Positions 44,869-55,134 of a stretch of DNA of 64,000 nt are shown one piece after another (positions within the stretch are counted from its first letter, which is position 1; each line of letters opens with the position of its first letter). The notes beneath the pieces are model-generated. The model saw only the letters and a program-made list of their open reading frames with translations. It did not search any database and was not told where the DNA came from. The DNA is from Gammaproteobacteria bacterium (lineage in GTDB: Bacteria > Pseudomonadota > Gammaproteobacteria > Acidiferrobacterales > Sulfurifustaceae), in NCBI GenBank assembly GCA_016199745.1, contig JACQFZ010000048.1:124001-188000 (forward strand). Direction: 5' to 3'. Position numbers and translations under genes: made by a program.

Positions 44869-45226
44869 CGTGCATCCAGATCAGCAGCGCCTACGTAGAG
44901 TCTTCATCAGCTGCAAATAGTTAGTGTTCCGAGTCATTAATAAAGAATTCCCGGTCGCTTGATGCGGCGTCTCCCTCTCCCCTTGCGGGAGGTGAGGCGG
45001 AGTTTTCGCGGACACACTTAACACTTAACGTGTGTCCGCGCCGCCGAACGGGTGCAGGCGATTTTCCTGCACCCAGGTGGGAATACAACAAGGAAGAGGG
45101 GAAAATTATAGGGCTCCCCCTCTCCCCCGGCCCCTCTCCCGCAAGGGGAGAGGGGAGTGGCTAGCGATACATCTATTCAACACCAATGACTCGGGACACT
45201 AGGACGCGAGCCGACACGGAACACCG
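44869..45226. repeat. Non-coding gap rich in hairpins
   Basis: No ORF. It contains CTCCCTCTCCCCTTGCGGGAG near 44971, a perfect 11-bp inverted repeat CGCGGACACAC / GTGTGTCCGCG (45008-45018 and 45030-45040), GGGTGCAGG / CCTGCACCC (45050-45058 and 45066-45074), and a CCCCTCTCCC-GCAAG-GGGAGAGGGG element at about 45131-45155. The GGGTGCAGG stem is near the end of the first block and could terminate the smr transcript. Confidence 0.8.
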
Positions 45227-45895
45227 ATGGCAAACATAACCCGGCAGGTGTTCATTACCGGCGGTAGCGGTTACCTCGGCCGCGCACTGGTCCCCGCCCT
45301 GCTCGATCGTGGTCACAAGGTCCGGGCAATCGTGCGGCGCGGATCGGAACATAAAATTCCCTCGGGGTGTGATGTCGTAAGCGGCGATACACTTGACAGC
45401 ACGACGCTTATTCACGAAATCGGAAATGCCGATACGTTCGTTCATTTGATCGGCGTTTCTCATCCCAGCCCGAGCAAAGCGAAGCAATTCCTCTCGGTCG
45501 ATCTCGCTTCGATCGACGCCGCCATAACGGCAGCGATACGATGCAACATTAAACACTTCGTTTACGTCAGCGTCGCTCAACCAGCGCCGATGATGCGCGC
45601 TTTCGTCGCGGCGCGCGCGGAAGCCGAACGTTTATTGCAAAGCAGCGGGCTCAACGTCACGGTCCTGCGACCGTGGTACGTGCTCGGACCTGGCCATCGC
45701 TGGCCATATGTATTGTTACCCGCCTATGGGTTGCTGGACTATTTACCGGCGACACGCATGACCGTTCGACGACTCGGATTAGTCACGCTGCCGCAAATGA
45801 TCGCCGCATTAGCAAACGCCGTCGACACCCCCATCGCCGGTCGGCGCATCATCGACGTTCCTGCCATTCGCCTCGCGGCAACTGGCATCGCTTAG
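45227..45895 (+). CDS. Short NAD(P)-dependent epimerase/dehydratase-like protein
   Basis: 222 residues. It has the Rossmann motif 'VFITGGSGYLGRALVPALLDRGHKV' at 8-32, 'DTFVHLIGVSHPSP', 'HFVYVSVAQPAP' and 'AEAERLLQSSGLNVTVLRPWYVLGPG'. The Tyr-x3-Lys pair of classical SDRs is not seen (ARAEAE instead). The protein is short, like NDUFA9-type atypical SDRs. The substrate is unknown. It stands alone after the hairpin-rich gap. Confidence 0.75.
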   Translation: MANITRQVFITGGSGYLGRALVPALLDRGHKVRAIVRRGSEHKIPSGCDVVSGDTLDSTTLIHEIGNADTFVHLIGVSHPSPSKAKQFLSVDLASIDAAITAAIRCNIKHFVYVSVAQPAPMMRAFVAARAEAERLLQSSGLNVTVLRPWYVLGPGHRWPYVLLPAYGLLDYLPATRMTVRRLGLVTLPQMIAALANAVDTPIAGRRIIDVPAIRLAATGIA

Positions 45896-45980
45896 GTCCG
45901 ATCGCACGCATCCAAACGTTCTCCGGCGCCGTATTACAGGGCGGGAATACTCCCGACTATAAAACACGGAGAACGTCATC

Positions 45981-47444
45981 ATGAAACTTCGCCATCTAAC
46001 GATCGCTATGCTCGCCGCCGCCGCGACGGCGGTGCCGAGCATCGGCGTGCAAGCATCGAGTCATCGTGAAGCACCCGGCATTACGGAAATGCCGAAAGTC
46101 GATGGAACCGATTTTTACATGTTCCGCAGCTACGAGCCTGGTCGTGAAAACTACGTCACGCTGATCGCGAACTATGTTCCGCTACAAGATCCCTACGGCG
46201 GCCCGAACTTTTTTGCGCTCGATCCCGATGCGCTCTACGAAATCCATGTCGACAATAACGGCAACGCCAAAGAAGACATCAGCTTTCAGTTCCACTTCAA
46301 AAACACACTAAAAGACATTCAGCTCAAGGTGGGTGACAAACAAGTTTCGATTCCGCTCATCCAAGCCAACGCTGTCTCGGCTGCCGACACCAGCGCGCTC
46401 AATGTCACCGAAAGCTACAACGTCGATGTTGTGCGTGGCGATCGCCGCAAAGGAAAACACCAAGCGATCACGAACGCCGGCAGCGGCGCCGACAGTTTTA
46501 TCAAACCGGTGGACAACATCGGTAATAAAACTATCGCCGACTATGCCGCCTATGCTGCCGCCCATGCCTACAACGTCAACATCCCCGGTTGCGGCTCCGG
46601 TCGCATGTTTGTCGGTCAACGTAAGGACCCGTTTGTCGTCAACCTCGGCGAAACGTTCGACCTGATCAATACCAATCCGCTCGGTCCGGTCGACGGCGAA
46701 TCGGATTTGCTGGCCGATAAGAACATCACGTCGTTCGTGCTCGAAGTACCGATCAGCTGTCTCACCAACGGCAGCGATCCGGTCATCGGCGCTTGGACCA
46801 CCTCGAGTGTTCGGCAGGCGCGGCTCCTGCGGACCAATCCGTCGTTCGATAAGTCGTCGATCGAAGGCGGCCCGTGGATTCAGGTATCGCGTCTCGGCAT
46901 GCCGCTGGTCAATGAAATCGTCATCGGCCTCAAGGACAAGAACAAGTTCAACTTCTCGAAGCCGGAAAACGATACGCAGTTCGCTGACTACGTGACCAAC
47001 CCGACGTTCCCGGCACTGATCGAGACGCTGTTCCCGGCGGCACCGGCGCCGAATAACTTCCCGCGCCAAGACTTAGTCGCCACGTTCCTCACTGGCGTGC
47101 AAGGCTTGAATCAGCCGGCAAACGTGCAGGCGTCGGAAATGCTGCGGTTGAACACGTCGATTGCACCTGTCGCTAAGGGATCGCAGAAGAATTTAGGTGT
47201 GATCGGTGGCGACACCGCAGGTTTCCCGAACGGCCGGCGTCCGGGCGATGACGTGGTCGACATCGAGTTACGCGTAGCGATGGGCGTGTTGTGCACGCTG
47301 AACAACCCGGCGGTGTTCGGCTGCGTACCGGCCAACGCACCAGCGGGCGGAGCGGCGTTCACCGACGGTGCGCTCGTCAATGACAGCATGTTCGACCCCA
47401 CCTTCCCTTACGTGCGCACGCCGTTACCGGGTTCGCCGAACTGA
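45981..47444 (+). CDS. DUF4331 family secreted protein
   Basis: 487 residues with a signal peptide (LTIAMLAAAATAVPSIGVQA, about 6-25), so the mature protein starts near 'SSHREAPGI'. 'SSHREAPxI...DxTDFYxFRS' and 'YVTLIANYVPLQDPYGGPNFF' followed by 'YEIHVDNNGNAKEDISFQF' are the DUF4331 hallmarks. Function is not established. Several Cys residues (IPGCGSG, ISCLTNG, LCTLNNPAVFGC) may form disulphides. It is followed at 26 bases by a small lipoprotein gene. Confidence 0.85.
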   Translation: MKLRHLTIAMLAAAATAVPSIGVQASSHREAPGITEMPKVDGTDFYMFRSYEPGRENYVTLIANYVPLQDPYGGPNFFALDPDALYEIHVDNNGNAKEDISFQFHFKNTLKDIQLKVGDKQVSIPLIQANAVSAADTSALNVTESYNVDVVRGDRRKGKHQAITNAGSGADSFIKPVDNIGNKTIADYAAYAAAHAYNVNIPGCGSGRMFVGQRKDPFVVNLGETFDLINTNPLGPVDGESDLLADKNITSFVLEVPISCLTNGSDPVIGAWTTSSVRQARLLRTNPSFDKSSIEGGPWIQVSRLGMPLVNEIVIGLKDKNKFNFSKPENDTQFADYVTNPTFPALIETLFPAAPAPNNFPRQDLVATFLTGVQGLNQPANVQASEMLRLNTSIAPVAKGSQKNLGVIGGDTAGFPNGRRPGDDVVDIELRVAMGVLCTLNNPAVFGCVPANAPAGGAAFTDGALVNDSMFDPTFPYVRTPLPGSPN

Positions 47445-47470
47445 CATCGCTAATTTAAGGAGACAGGAAC

Positions 47471-47707
47471 ATGAAGCGCATAGCATTAGTGATAGCGGTC
47501 CTCGGTTTAACGGCCTGTGGTGGGGGCGGTGGAGGCAACAACAATGGAGACAATAATGACGCCCCCGCACCAACAGCTAACGACGAAGACGCGTTCATGA
47601 CGTCGACATTGCGAATCGCCGAAAATCCTTCCGACGACGCAGAACCGGAAGACGTCGACCAAAACATGCCGACAGCTTCTAACCAGGCCGAACCGCAGTC
47701 GCTCTAG
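47471..47707 (+). CDS. Small Gly/Asn-rich lipoprotein
   Basis: 78 residues. The signal 'IALVIAVLGLTACGGGGGG' has lipobox LTAC with Cys at 16. The mature part is low-complexity, acidic and probably disordered (GDNNDAPAPTANDEDAF). An AAGGAGACAGGAAC site precedes the ATG. It is probably co-transcribed with the DUF4331 gene. Confidence 0.7.
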   Translation: MKRIALVIAVLGLTACGGGGGGNNNGDNNDAPAPTANDEDAFMTSTLRIAENPSDDAEPEDVDQNMPTASNQAEPQSL

Positions 47708-47722
47708 TATTTCTACGACCCT

Positions 47723-47744
47723 CCTCTCCCCTTCGGGGGAGAGG
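47723..47744. terminator. Hairpin between convergent genes
   Basis: CCTCTCCCC-TTC-GGGGGAGAGG, lying between the rightward lipoprotein gene and the leftward ispF gene. It belongs to the CTCTCCC palindrome class. The place suggests use as a two-way transcription stop, though no long T tract follows. Confidence 0.55.
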
Positions 47745-47763
47745 ATCGGGTTTAATCCAACCA

Positions 47764-48237
47764 CTACTTCTGTATCAACACTACCGCCTGAGCAGCAATT
47801 CCCTCTTCCCGGCCCTCGAAACCTAGGCGTTCAGTCGTCGTCGCTTTGATGTTGACGCAACTCTTCGCTATCCCAAGATCCTCGGCAATATTGGTCGCCA
47901 TCGCCGTCCGATAAGGCGCCAACTTCGGCGCCTGCGCGATCACGGTGGCATCGACGTTAACGACTTCCCAATCCCCGTCCTGAAGTGCGGCACGTACGCG
48001 CCGGAGCAATACGCGGCTATCGATGTTTTTGTAGCTGTTGTCGGTATCGGGAAAATGTTGGCCGATATCGCCCAATCCGGCAGCGCCGAGGCAAGCGTCG
48101 CAAACGGCATGGATCAACGCGTCGGCGTCGGAATGTCCTTGCAGCCCCTTAGAATGCGGAATTTTCACGCCGCCAAGAACCAGATCGCGACCTGCGACTA
48201 ATGGATGCACGTCATAACCCTGACCGACGCGAATCAT
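47764..48237 (-). CDS. ispF: 2-C-methyl-D-erythritol 2,4-cyclodiphosphate synthase
   Basis: 157 residues. Metal ligands are in 'GQGYDVHPL' (Asp9, His11), and the family motif is seen in '[33 protein letters not shown]' (read in parts). The C-terminus '[22 protein letters not shown]' is also diagnostic. It makes MEcPP in the MEP isoprenoid pathway. Its ATG overlaps the ispD stop. Confidence 0.97.
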   Translation of the reverse strand: MIRVGQGYDVHPLVAGRDLVLGGVKIPHSKGLQGHSDADALIHAVCDACLGAAGLGDIGQHFPDTDNSYKNIDSRVLLRRVRAALQDGDWEVVNVDATVIAQAPKLAPYRTAMATNIAEDLGIAKSCVNIKATTTERLGFEGREEGIAAQAVVLIQK

Positions 48238-48950
48238 GCACCTTCCTCGAGTTGTTGTTTCAGATAAAGCTCGGCAAGCGCTAAATCGGCAGGGAGCGTA
48301 ATTTTGATGTTATCGGGACGGCCTTCGACGACCAACGGCCGCCCGCCGGCACATTCAATCGCCGCCGATTCATCGGTGATTTCTTCGCCGCGCATCAGCG
48401 CCGCCGACAACGCTTGTCGCAATTGACCGACACGAAACATCTGCGGCGTCAGCGCCCGCCATAGCGCGGTCCTGGGGATTGTGCCGGTTATTCCGCCGGT
48501 GGCATCGGTACGCTTCAGCGTATCGATAAGCGGTAACGCCAACAGCGCGCCATCGGCATGATTCGCGGTCGCCGCGACAAGTTTGGCGAGATCGCTGTGC
48601 CGCACGCATGGGCGAACCGCATCGTGCACCATGATCCAATCGTCATCACCCGCGCGGGTTGCCAGCGCCTGCAATCCGTTCAGCACCGTCTGCGCACGCG
48701 AACTGCCGCCGTCGAACGTACCCGCTAATTTAGAAAGAGGAGTAACGTCGAGTGATCGCCAATGAGAATCGGCAGCGGCGAGACCCACCAACACGCCGCG
48801 TAAACGCGGGAAACTGCAGAGACGCTCAAGCGTATGAAGAAGAATCGGACGACCGCGCAGCGGCAAATATTGCTTGGGCATGCCAGCCTGCATTCGCGTC
48901 CCAGAGCCCGCCGCGGGGACGAGCGCCCAAATACCTGCCTCCGCGGTCAC
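48234..48950 (-). CDS. ispD: 2-C-methyl-D-erythritol 4-phosphate cytidylyltransferase
   Basis: 238 residues from a GTG. The nucleotide-binding loop '[20 protein letters not shown]' lies at about 10-29, with '[11 protein letters not shown]'-type sequence ([12 protein letters not shown]) and '[20 protein letters not shown]' later. It activates MEP with CTP, the step before IspE/IspF. The order carD-ispD-ispF suggests one transcript. Confidence 0.95.
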   Translation of the reverse strand: MTAEAGIWALVPAAGSGTRMQAGMPKQYLPLRGRPILLHTLERLCSFPRLRGVLVGLAAADSHWRSLDVTPLSKLAGTFDGGSSRAQTVLNGLQALATRAGDDDWIMVHDAVRPCVRHSDLAKLVAATANHADGALLALPLIDTLKRTDATGGITGTIPRTALWRALTPQMFRVGQLRQALSAALMRGEEITDESAAIECAGGRPLVVEGRPDNIKITLPADLALAELYLKQQLEEGA

Positions 48951-48976
48951 GAACGACTAAACCTCAGTAACGGCCG

Positions 48977-49489
48977 TTAGGCCTCGGTCTCAACACCGAT
49001 GCAATCGCGGATGCGGTCGAACGCAACGGCGGTTTCGATGCCCTGCACGGCGGCAATCTCGCGCGCGAGATAACCGCTAGCGGTCTCGAGCAACATCGAC
49101 TCTTCGAAGGAAAGGCCCGACTGCTTCTTCCAGCGCATTAGATCGCGCACGACCTCACCGAGCTCGAGACATGAGCCAGAGTTAATCTTGCGTTCGATTT
49201 CCTTGCAGCGCTCGGTCCAGTTGCCGCCAGTGACACGCTGCCGGCCTTTGGCCGACAGCACTTTGAAAAGCTCTTTGAGTTTGCGATTCGTCAACAGCGG
49301 GCGGATGCCGCATTTCTCCACATTATCCTGTGGCACTTTGACGGTCATGCGGGTCTCGGCGATGTGAATCACTAAGCAAGGCTTGAAGTCGCCGGCAACA
49401 TACAGCTCTTCGATCGCCTGAATGGTGCCGACCCCCGCGGAGGGATAGAAAATTGTTTCGCCGACTTTAAAACGCGGACGCTTTGCCAT
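48977..49489 (-). CDS. CarD-family RNA polymerase-binding regulator
   Basis: 170 residues. The N-terminal Tudor-like RNA polymerase-interacting domain begins 'FKVGETIFYPSAGVGTIQAIEEL' and contains 'VKVPQDNVEKCGIRPL'. The helical C-terminal half has 'NWTERCKEIERKINSGSCLELGEVVRDLM' and 'FEESMLLETASGYLAREIAAV'. CdnL/CarD proteins stabilise open promoter complexes at rRNA and other promoters. It is divergent from mfd, whose RID domain shares the fold. AAGGAAGGTGG is the ribosome binding site. Confidence 0.92.
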   Translation of the reverse strand: MAKRPRFKVGETIFYPSAGVGTIQAIEELYVAGDFKPCLVIHIAETRMTVKVPQDNVEKCGIRPLLTNRKLKELFKVLSAKGRQRVTGGNWTERCKEIERKINSGSCLELGEVVRDLMRWKKQSGLSFEESMLLETASGYLAREIAAVQGIETAVAFDRIRDCIGVETEA

Positions 49490-49650
49490 TAAGCCACCTT
49501 CCTTTGCTAATTATTTGTCGCAACCCCTTGGTAACTTACTGGTAATTTTTCTTATATTCGTTGAAATTATCCCCCTAAGTCCCCACCTTGACAAGTGTTT
49601 TGCTCCTACGTTGTCTGGTGTCTTCCTAGAGTACAATCGCGCGCTTTAGT

Positions 49651-52600
49651 ATGACGTTAGACTCACAAATGGCTTCTATATCCCTTACTTCCGGCAACCG
49701 CCGCTCCCCATCGCCGTTAAACCCCGTAATCCCGGAGAATTTAGAGACTCCGCTCGAATGGTGTCGACTGTTGGGGAGTGCTCGCGGTTTAGCCATTACC
49801 ACCGCTGCCGCTCGCCATGATGGCCCGCTGCTAGTCATAACCCACACTGTTCAAGCCGCCTATCAACTCGCGGATGAGATTCACTTCTACTCACCCGATG
49901 ACTCCATTCCGGTACGGCTATTCCCCGATTGGGAATGCTTGCCGTACGACATCTTTTCACCGCACCAAGGACTGATCGCCGAGCGTCTCGAAACGCTCTA
50001 TCGCCTGCCGAATCTGACGCGCGGCGTCGTGCTGGTGGCGGCGTCGACGCTGCTCTATCGCTTACCGCCGCGTGACTACGTGGCGGCGCACAGCTTTCTG
50101 ATCGACGTCGGTAGCCGGCTGGATATTGAGAGACTGCGGTTACAACTCACCCAAGCGGGTTATAACGGTGTGTCGCAAGTCATGGAACCGGGCGAATACG
50201 CCGTGCGTGGCGGATTGATCGATCTTTATCCGGTCGGCATGCCGCATCCGTATCGCATCGACCTCTTCGGCGACACCGTCGAAACCATCCGCGAATTCGA
50301 TCCGGAGACACAACGGTCGGGCCAGTCGCTGCCACGCATACAACTGCTGCCAGCGCGAGAGTGTCCGCTGACGGAAAATACCATTCAGCAGTTCCGTCAA
50401 AAATTTCGGGCACGCTTTGAAGGCGATCCGCAGAAAGTGCCGCTATACCGCGATGTCAGCAAAGGGCACTCGCCGCCGGGCATTGAATTTTTCCTGCCGT
50501 TGTTCTTTGAATCGACGGCGACGCTATTCGACTACTTGCCGTCAAATGCATTGTGCGTGCTCGAAGACGGTGTCGATCAAGCAGCGGCTGACTTCTTACG
50601 CGACGTACGCGCGCGCCACGAGCAACTCGGCCATGATCTCGAACGTCCGCTATTGAAACCGGACGAGTTGTTTCTCGATGTAGCAACACTAACCGACATG
50701 GTAGCGCAGCGCCGTCGCATTCAGCTGCTCGACTTCAGTCCAACGACGACAACCGATACCCGCTTAGTGGACTACGCCACGCCGGCGCCGGCCAACTTAC
50801 CGACCGAGCACAGGGCGGATGTTCCGCATCATGCGCTGTTCGATTATCTGCGCAGTTACGAAGGACGCATATTGCTGGTCGCCGAGACTGTCGGCCGCCA
50901 CGAAACACTACGCGCGCTAGTCAGCGAGCATGGCTACACGCCCACTGACATTAATGACTGGAACGATTTTTTACAGAGCTCGATCCAGCTTGGACTGACA
51001 ACGGCGAGCCTAGAGCGCGGCTTAGCACTCGACGCGCCGGCGATTGCTGTCATCACTGAAGCCCAGCTCTACGGCGAGCGCGCCGTACAACGGCGGCGAC
51101 GTCAACGTGGCGGCCGCGAGCGCGATCCGTCGGCAGTTATCCGCAGCCTGGCGGAGCTTAAGATCGACGACGCCGTCGTACACGAAGAACATGGCGTCGG
51201 CCGTTATCGCGGCCTACTGAGCCTCGACGTCGGCGACGGGCCGACGGAATTTTTGTGCCTGGAGTACGCCGGCGGCGACAAGCTTTATATCCCTATTCTG
51301 TCGCTGTACCTGATCAGCCGTTACACCGGCACCGATCCGGAGCACGCGCCGTTACACAAGCTCGGCGGTGATGCGTGGGAGAAAGCCAAGCGGCGGGCAA
51401 TGCAAAAGGCGTATGACGCCGCCGCCGAATTGCTCGAGATTCACGCCATGCGCGCCTCTCGTCAGGGGCACGCATTCCCAGCGCGCGACGCTTCGTACAA
51501 CGCTTTTATCGAAGCGTTTCCGTTCGAAGAAACGCCCGATCAGGAACGAGCGATCGAAGAAGTCCTGCGCGACATGGAAACCGAGAAGCCGATGGATCGA
51601 TTGGTCTGCGGCGATGTCGGCTTCGGCAAGACCGAGGTAGCGATGCGCGCGGCATTCCTGGCACTGCACGGGCAACGTCAGGTCGCGATTCTGGTACCGA
51701 CCACCCTGCTGGCGCAACAGCATTACCAGAACTTCAAAGACCGGTTCGCCGGCATGCCGTATCGCATCGAGTTGCTGTCGCGTTTTCGCAGCAAAACTGA
51801 ACAAACCGAAGCGTTGAAGTTAGTTGCCGATGGCAAGGTCGATATGGTTATCGGTACCCATCGGCTGTTGCAAGACGATGTGCGTTTCAAGGACTTAGGC
51901 CTATTGATTCTCGACGAGGAACATCGCTTCGGTGTCCGGCAAAAGGAAAAGCTGAAACGCTTACGCGCGGAGGTCGACATCCTCACGCTGACGGCGACAC
52001 CCATTCCGCGCACACTCAATATGGCGCTCGCCGGACTGCGCGATGTCTCCATCATCGGCACAGCACCGGAAGGCCGGATGGCGATCAAAACGCTGGTGGC
52101 GGAACGCAACAGCGATCTGATTCGCGAAGCCTGCCTGCGTGAAATACGCCGCGGTGGACAGGTGTACTTTCTGCACAACGAGGTCCGCACGATCGAACGC
52201 GCCGCGCATGAGCTCAAGGAAATCGTACCGGAAGCAACCATCGGCATCGCCCATGGACAAATGCCGGAGCGCGAGCTCGAGCAGGTAATGCTCGATTTCT
52301 ATCATCATCGGTTCAATATTTTGCTTTGCTCAACGATCATCGAATCGGGCATCGACGTGCCGACGGCGAACACCATGATCATCGAACGCGCCGACAAATT
52401 CGGGCTGGCGCAACTGCACCAATTGCGCGGCCGCGTCGGTCGCTCGAACCATCGCGCGTATGCCTACTTGCTGATCCCCGGTCGCAGTGCAATCACCGCC
52501 GATGCGCAAAAACGGCTCGAGGCGATCGAATCGCTGGAACAATTGGGAGTCGGCTTCGCGCTCGCCTCGCACGACCTCGAGATCCGCGGCGCCGGCGATC

Positions 52601-53214
52601 TACTGGGTGAATCGCAAAGCGGCGAGATCGATGAAGTCGGCTTCGCGCTTTACTCGGAACTGCTCGAGCGCGCGGTTCAGTCGATCAAGAGCGGTCAACC
52701 GATGCCGACGGAAACCGCACCGCGTGGCACCGACATCAATCTGCACGCGCCGGCGTTACTGCCGGATGACTACCTGCCGGACGTGCACATGCGCCTGGTG
52801 CTGTACAAACGCATTTCCAGCGCCGACAGCGCCGAAGGCCTATGGACATTACGCGAGGAGATTGTCGATCGTTTTGGTCGGTTGCCGGAGCCGAGCCTGC
52901 TGCTGTTCAAAGCGGCCGAGCTCAAGATCCGTGGCGAGCGGTTGGGAATCCGCAAGATCGATGCCGGCGCCAAAGGGATACGCGTGGAGTTCGTCGAGAA
53001 ACCGCCGATCGATCCGGGCGTGGTGATGCGGTTGTTACATTCTTCGCCGCGGTTATACCGGTTGGATGGGCCGAACCGGCTGCGCATTTTGGGCGACTTC
53101 CCAACTACCGAAAAGCGCGTTCAGTCGTTGACGACGTTGCTGACCGCACTCGAGCCGGCGATTGAACAACCGCCAGTGCCCAAACCGCAGACGGCGATTA
53201 GTCCGCGGCGCTAA
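49651..53214 (+). CDS. mfd: Transcription-repair coupling factor Mfd
   Basis: 1187 residues. The UvrB-like N-terminal region (about 25-400) contains '[23 protein letters not shown]'. The CarD-like RID follows at about 505-560 ([20 protein letters not shown]). The RecG-like translocase has Walker A '[17 protein letters not shown]' near 651 and '[19 protein letters not shown]' near 752, and the TRCF C-terminal domain ends the protein. It removes stalled RNA polymerase and recruits UvrA. A second ATG at codon 7 is an alternative start. TTGACA at 49588-49593 may be part of its promoter, but no good -10 partner was found. Its last 17 bases overlap def. Confidence 0.97.
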   Translation: MTLDSQMASISLTSGNRRSPSPLNPVIPENLETPLEWCRLLGSARGLAITTAAARHDGPLLVITHTVQAAYQLADEIHFYSPDDSIPVRLFPDWECLPYDIFSPHQGLIAERLETLYRLPNLTRGVVLVAASTLLYRLPPRDYVAAHSFLIDVGSRLDIERLRLQLTQAGYNGVSQVMEPGEYAVRGGLIDLYPVGMPHPYRIDLFGDTVETIREFDPETQRSGQSLPRIQLLPARECPLTENTIQQFRQKFRARFEGDPQKVPLYRDVSKGHSPPGIEFFLPLFFESTATLFDYLPSNALCVLEDGVDQAAADFLRDVRARHEQLGHDLERPLLKPDELFLDVATLTDMVAQRRRIQLLDFSPTTTTDTRLVDYATPAPANLPTEHRADVPHHALFDYLRSYEGRILLVAETVGRHETLRALVSEHGYTPTDINDWNDFLQSSIQLGLTTASLERGLALDAPAIAVITEAQLYGERAVQRRRRQRGGRERDPSAVIRSLAELKIDDAVVHEEHGVGRYRGLLSLDVGDGPTEFLCLEYAGGDKLYIPILSLYLISRYTGTDPEHAPLHKLGGDAWEKAKRRAMQKAYDAAAELLEIHAMRASRQGHAFPARDASYNAFIEAFPFEETPDQERAIEEVLRDMETEKPMDRLVCGDVGFGKTEVAMRAAFLALHGQRQVAILVPTTLLAQQHYQNFKDRFAGMPYRIELLSRFRSKTEQTEALKLVADGKVDMVIGTHRLLQDDVRFKDLGLLILDEEHRFGVRQKEKLKRLRAEVDILTLTATPIPRTLNMALAGLRDVSIIGTAPEGRMAIKTLVAERNSDLIREACLREIRRGGQVYFLHNEVRTIERAAHELKEIVPEATIGIAHGQMPERELEQVMLDFYHHRFNILLCSTIIESGIDVPTANTMIIERADKFGLAQLHQLRGRVGRSNHRAYAYLLIPGRSAITADAQKRLEAIESLEQLGVGFALASHDLEIRGAGDLLGESQSGEIDEVGFALYSELLERAVQSIKSGQPMPTETAPRGTDINLHAPALLPDDYLPDVHMRLVLYKRISSADSAEGLWTLREEIVDRFGRLPEPSLLLFKAAELKIRGERLGIRKIDAGAKGIRVEFVEKPPIDPGVVMRLLHSSPRLYRLDGPNRLRILGDFPTTEKRVQSLTTLLTALEPAIEQPPVPKPQTAISPRR

Positions 53215-53749
53215 CGCGCTCGCCGGCTTTCTTCCGTTCCGGAAATAGCACGTCTTCAAATCCAAACTGACGTAGATCCTTAAGCCGCATTGGATAAAGG
53301 ACACCGTCGATGTGATCACATTCGTGCTGCACGACACGCGCATGGAAGCCGGACACGGTGCGATCGATCGGCGTACCGCGCTGATCGTAACCGGTATAGC
53401 GCAACTGCAGGTGCCGTGCGACCAAGCCACGCATCCCCGGCACGCTAAGACACCCTTCCCAACCATCCTGCATTTCGATGCCGATGGGTTGCAGTACCGG
53501 ATTGATCAACACCGTCGTTGGCACCGGCTCGACATCGGGATAACGCGGATTGGACTGAACGCTGAAGATCACCACGCGTAGCGATACACCGATCTGCGGC
53601 GCCGCCAGACCGGCACCGTTGTAAGCCGCCATCGTGTCAAACATGTCCTCGATCAAGCGATCGAGCTCAGGCGTGTCGAACGTCGCGACCGGCGCTGCCT
53701 TTTGATAGAGCAGCGGCTCACCCATTCGCAAAACTTCTCTGACCGCCAT
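53198..53749 (-). CDS. def: Peptide deformylase
   Basis: 183 residues. The three metal/catalytic motifs are '[10 protein letters not shown]' (45-54), 'EGCLSVPG' (Cys100) and 'QHECDHIDG' (His142, Glu143, His146). The Asp in HECDH replaces the more common Leu. It removes the formyl group of nascent proteins. Convergent with mfd, sharing 17 bases. The C-terminal tail is Arg/Lys-rich. Confidence 0.95.
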   Translation of the reverse strand: MAVREVLRMGEPLLYQKAAPVATFDTPELDRLIEDMFDTMAAYNGAGLAAPQIGVSLRVVIFSVQSNPRYPDVEPVPTTVLINPVLQPIGIEMQDGWEGCLSVPGMRGLVARHLQLRYTGYDQRGTPIDRTVSGFHARVVQHECDHIDGVLYPMRLKDLRQFGFEDVLFPERKKAGERVSAAD

Positions 53750-53817
53750 CGATCGGTTCTCGAAATAGACGTAAAGTTACGGGATACTATAGCGAACCAA
53801 AACGACGGGAAATACTG

Positions 53818-54378
53818 ATGGCGAGCCGGATAGCAATCGTTCTGTTAACGTGGCTGAGCGTTATGCCGGTATTCGCGGCAACAACGACGACAACCACGAC
53901 TACATCGATGTACGAAATCGAGGTAGTCGTGTTCGAAACGCGTCTTCCCGATATGGAAGGATCCGAGCTCTGGACGCGCGATGCCGCGGCGACTATCGAT
54001 ACGGCAACGGCGACTAAGGCGGGTGAAACACCAGCAGCATCTACACTATCGTCGGCAATTAACGCGTTGCAGAACGATGGAAGGTTTCACGTTTTACTGC
54101 ATCGACGTTGGCTACAGAACGCCGATGCCAAAACGAATGCAACTCCGGTGTTATTAGCGACGGAAGATAAGACGCTTGATGGGGCGCTGAAGTTCTATTT
54201 GAGCCGGTTCCTGCATGTCGAGCTCAATCTCGCATTCAAACCGCAAACGGCCAACCTAGACACTGCACCGGTTTATCAGATCAACGAAGAACGACGCATT
54301 AAAAGCCAAGAGCTGCACTTCTTCGACCACCCGAAATTCGGCGCGCTGGTGCGGATCTCGCCTGCTTCACCGGGTTAA
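53818..54378 (+). CDS. csiV: CsiV-type (DUF2803) periplasmic protein
   Basis: 186 residues with a signal peptide (IAIVLLTWLSVMPVFA, about 5-20) and a Thr run just after it. 'MYEIEVVVFETR', 'DGRFHVLLHRRWLQ' and the closing 'INEERRIKSQELHFFDHPKFGALVRISP' are the CsiV pattern. CsiV is a peptidoglycan-binding partner required for DsbA-mediated assembly processes in some gammaproteobacteria, and its usual place is downstream of mfd, as here apart from the intervening def. Function in this organism is inferred only from the family. Confidence 0.8.
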   Translation: MASRIAIVLLTWLSVMPVFAATTTTTTTTSMYEIEVVVFETRLPDMEGSELWTRDAAATIDTATATKAGETPAASTLSSAINALQNDGRFHVLLHRRWLQNADAKTNATPVLLATEDKTLDGALKFYLSRFLHVELNLAFKPQTANLDTAPVYQINEERRIKSQELHFFDHPKFGALVRISPASPG

Positions 54379-54384
54379 TTCTTT

Positions 54385-55134
54385 TTAAGTCGTTACCACC
54401 AACGGAATGGCGTATTCCAACCAGGTGCGCACCTTCGCCATTCCCTTTTCCAGGTTTTCTTCGATATCTTTCAGACTGATCGTCGACGCTTCTTTACCGG
54501 CGGCGCGGTTCGCGACCACCGCGATGGCGGCGTATTCGAGATCGAGCTCACGCGCCAGCCCCGCTTCCGGCATGCCAGTCATACCGACGATGTCGGCACC
54601 GTCACGTTCCAGCCGCCGTATTTCTCCGGCGGATTCGAAGCGCGGTCCTTGCGTGGCGGCATAGGTTCCGCGTTCGGCGGCGCTGATACCGGCACGACGT
54701 GCAGCATCGATCAATACTGCCCGCAGCTCGAGCGAATACGGATAGGTGAAATCGACATGCGTCACCTTCTTGTTCTCGCCGTCGAAGAAGGTATGCGCGC
54801 GGCTGTAGGTGTAGTCGATGATCTGATCTGGAACGACGAGAGCGCCCGACGCGAGGTGATCGGTGATTCCACCGACCGCCGCTACCGCGATGACATGACG
54901 AATACCGGTTTGCTTGAGCGCCCAAATATTGGCGCGATAGTTGATCTGATGCGGCGGAATGGTATGGCTCGGTCCGTGCCGCGGCAAAAAAACGACTTCG
55001 TTCCCGCTAAGCTGGCCAAACACCATCGGCGCCGACGGCTCGCCATACGGCGTGCGGACGACCTCGCGGTGCTTGATCTCCAGATTCTTCAAATTGGTCA
55101 GACCGCTGCCGCCAATAATCGCTACACGCGTCAT
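54385..55134 (-). CDS. 5'-methylthioadenosine/S-methyl-5'-thioinosine phosphorylase
   Basis: 249 residues of the MTAP/PNP class II family. Motifs are 'IIGGSGLTNL', 'FLPRHGPSHTIPPHQINYRAN', 'TYAATQGPRFESAGEIRRL' and 'GMTGMPEAGLARELDLEYA' (phosphate and base/ribose sites). It splits methylthio-nucleosides formed during polyamine and quorum-signal synthesis. The Pseudomonas relative prefers methylthioinosine; specificity here is not certain. It overlaps hpt by four bases, linking the freed base to salvage. Confidence 0.9.
   Translation of the reverse strand: MTRVAIIGGSGLTNLKNLEIKHREVVRTPYGEPSAPMVFGQLSGNEVVFLPRHGPSHTIPPHQINYRANIWALKQTGIRHVIAVAAVGGITDHLASGALVVPDQIIDYTYSRAHTFFDGENKKVTHVDFTYPYSLELRAVLIDAARRAGISAAERGTYAATQGPRFESAGEIRRLERDGADIVGMTGMPEAGLARELDLEYAAIAVVANRAAGKEASTISLKDIEENLEKGMAKVRTWLEYAIPLVVTT

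Noticed and set aside
47471-47764. Minus-strand ORF opposite the small lipoprotein (47507-47764)
   Set aside because: The plus-strand ORF has a proper lipobox and ribosome binding site; the other is its mirror.
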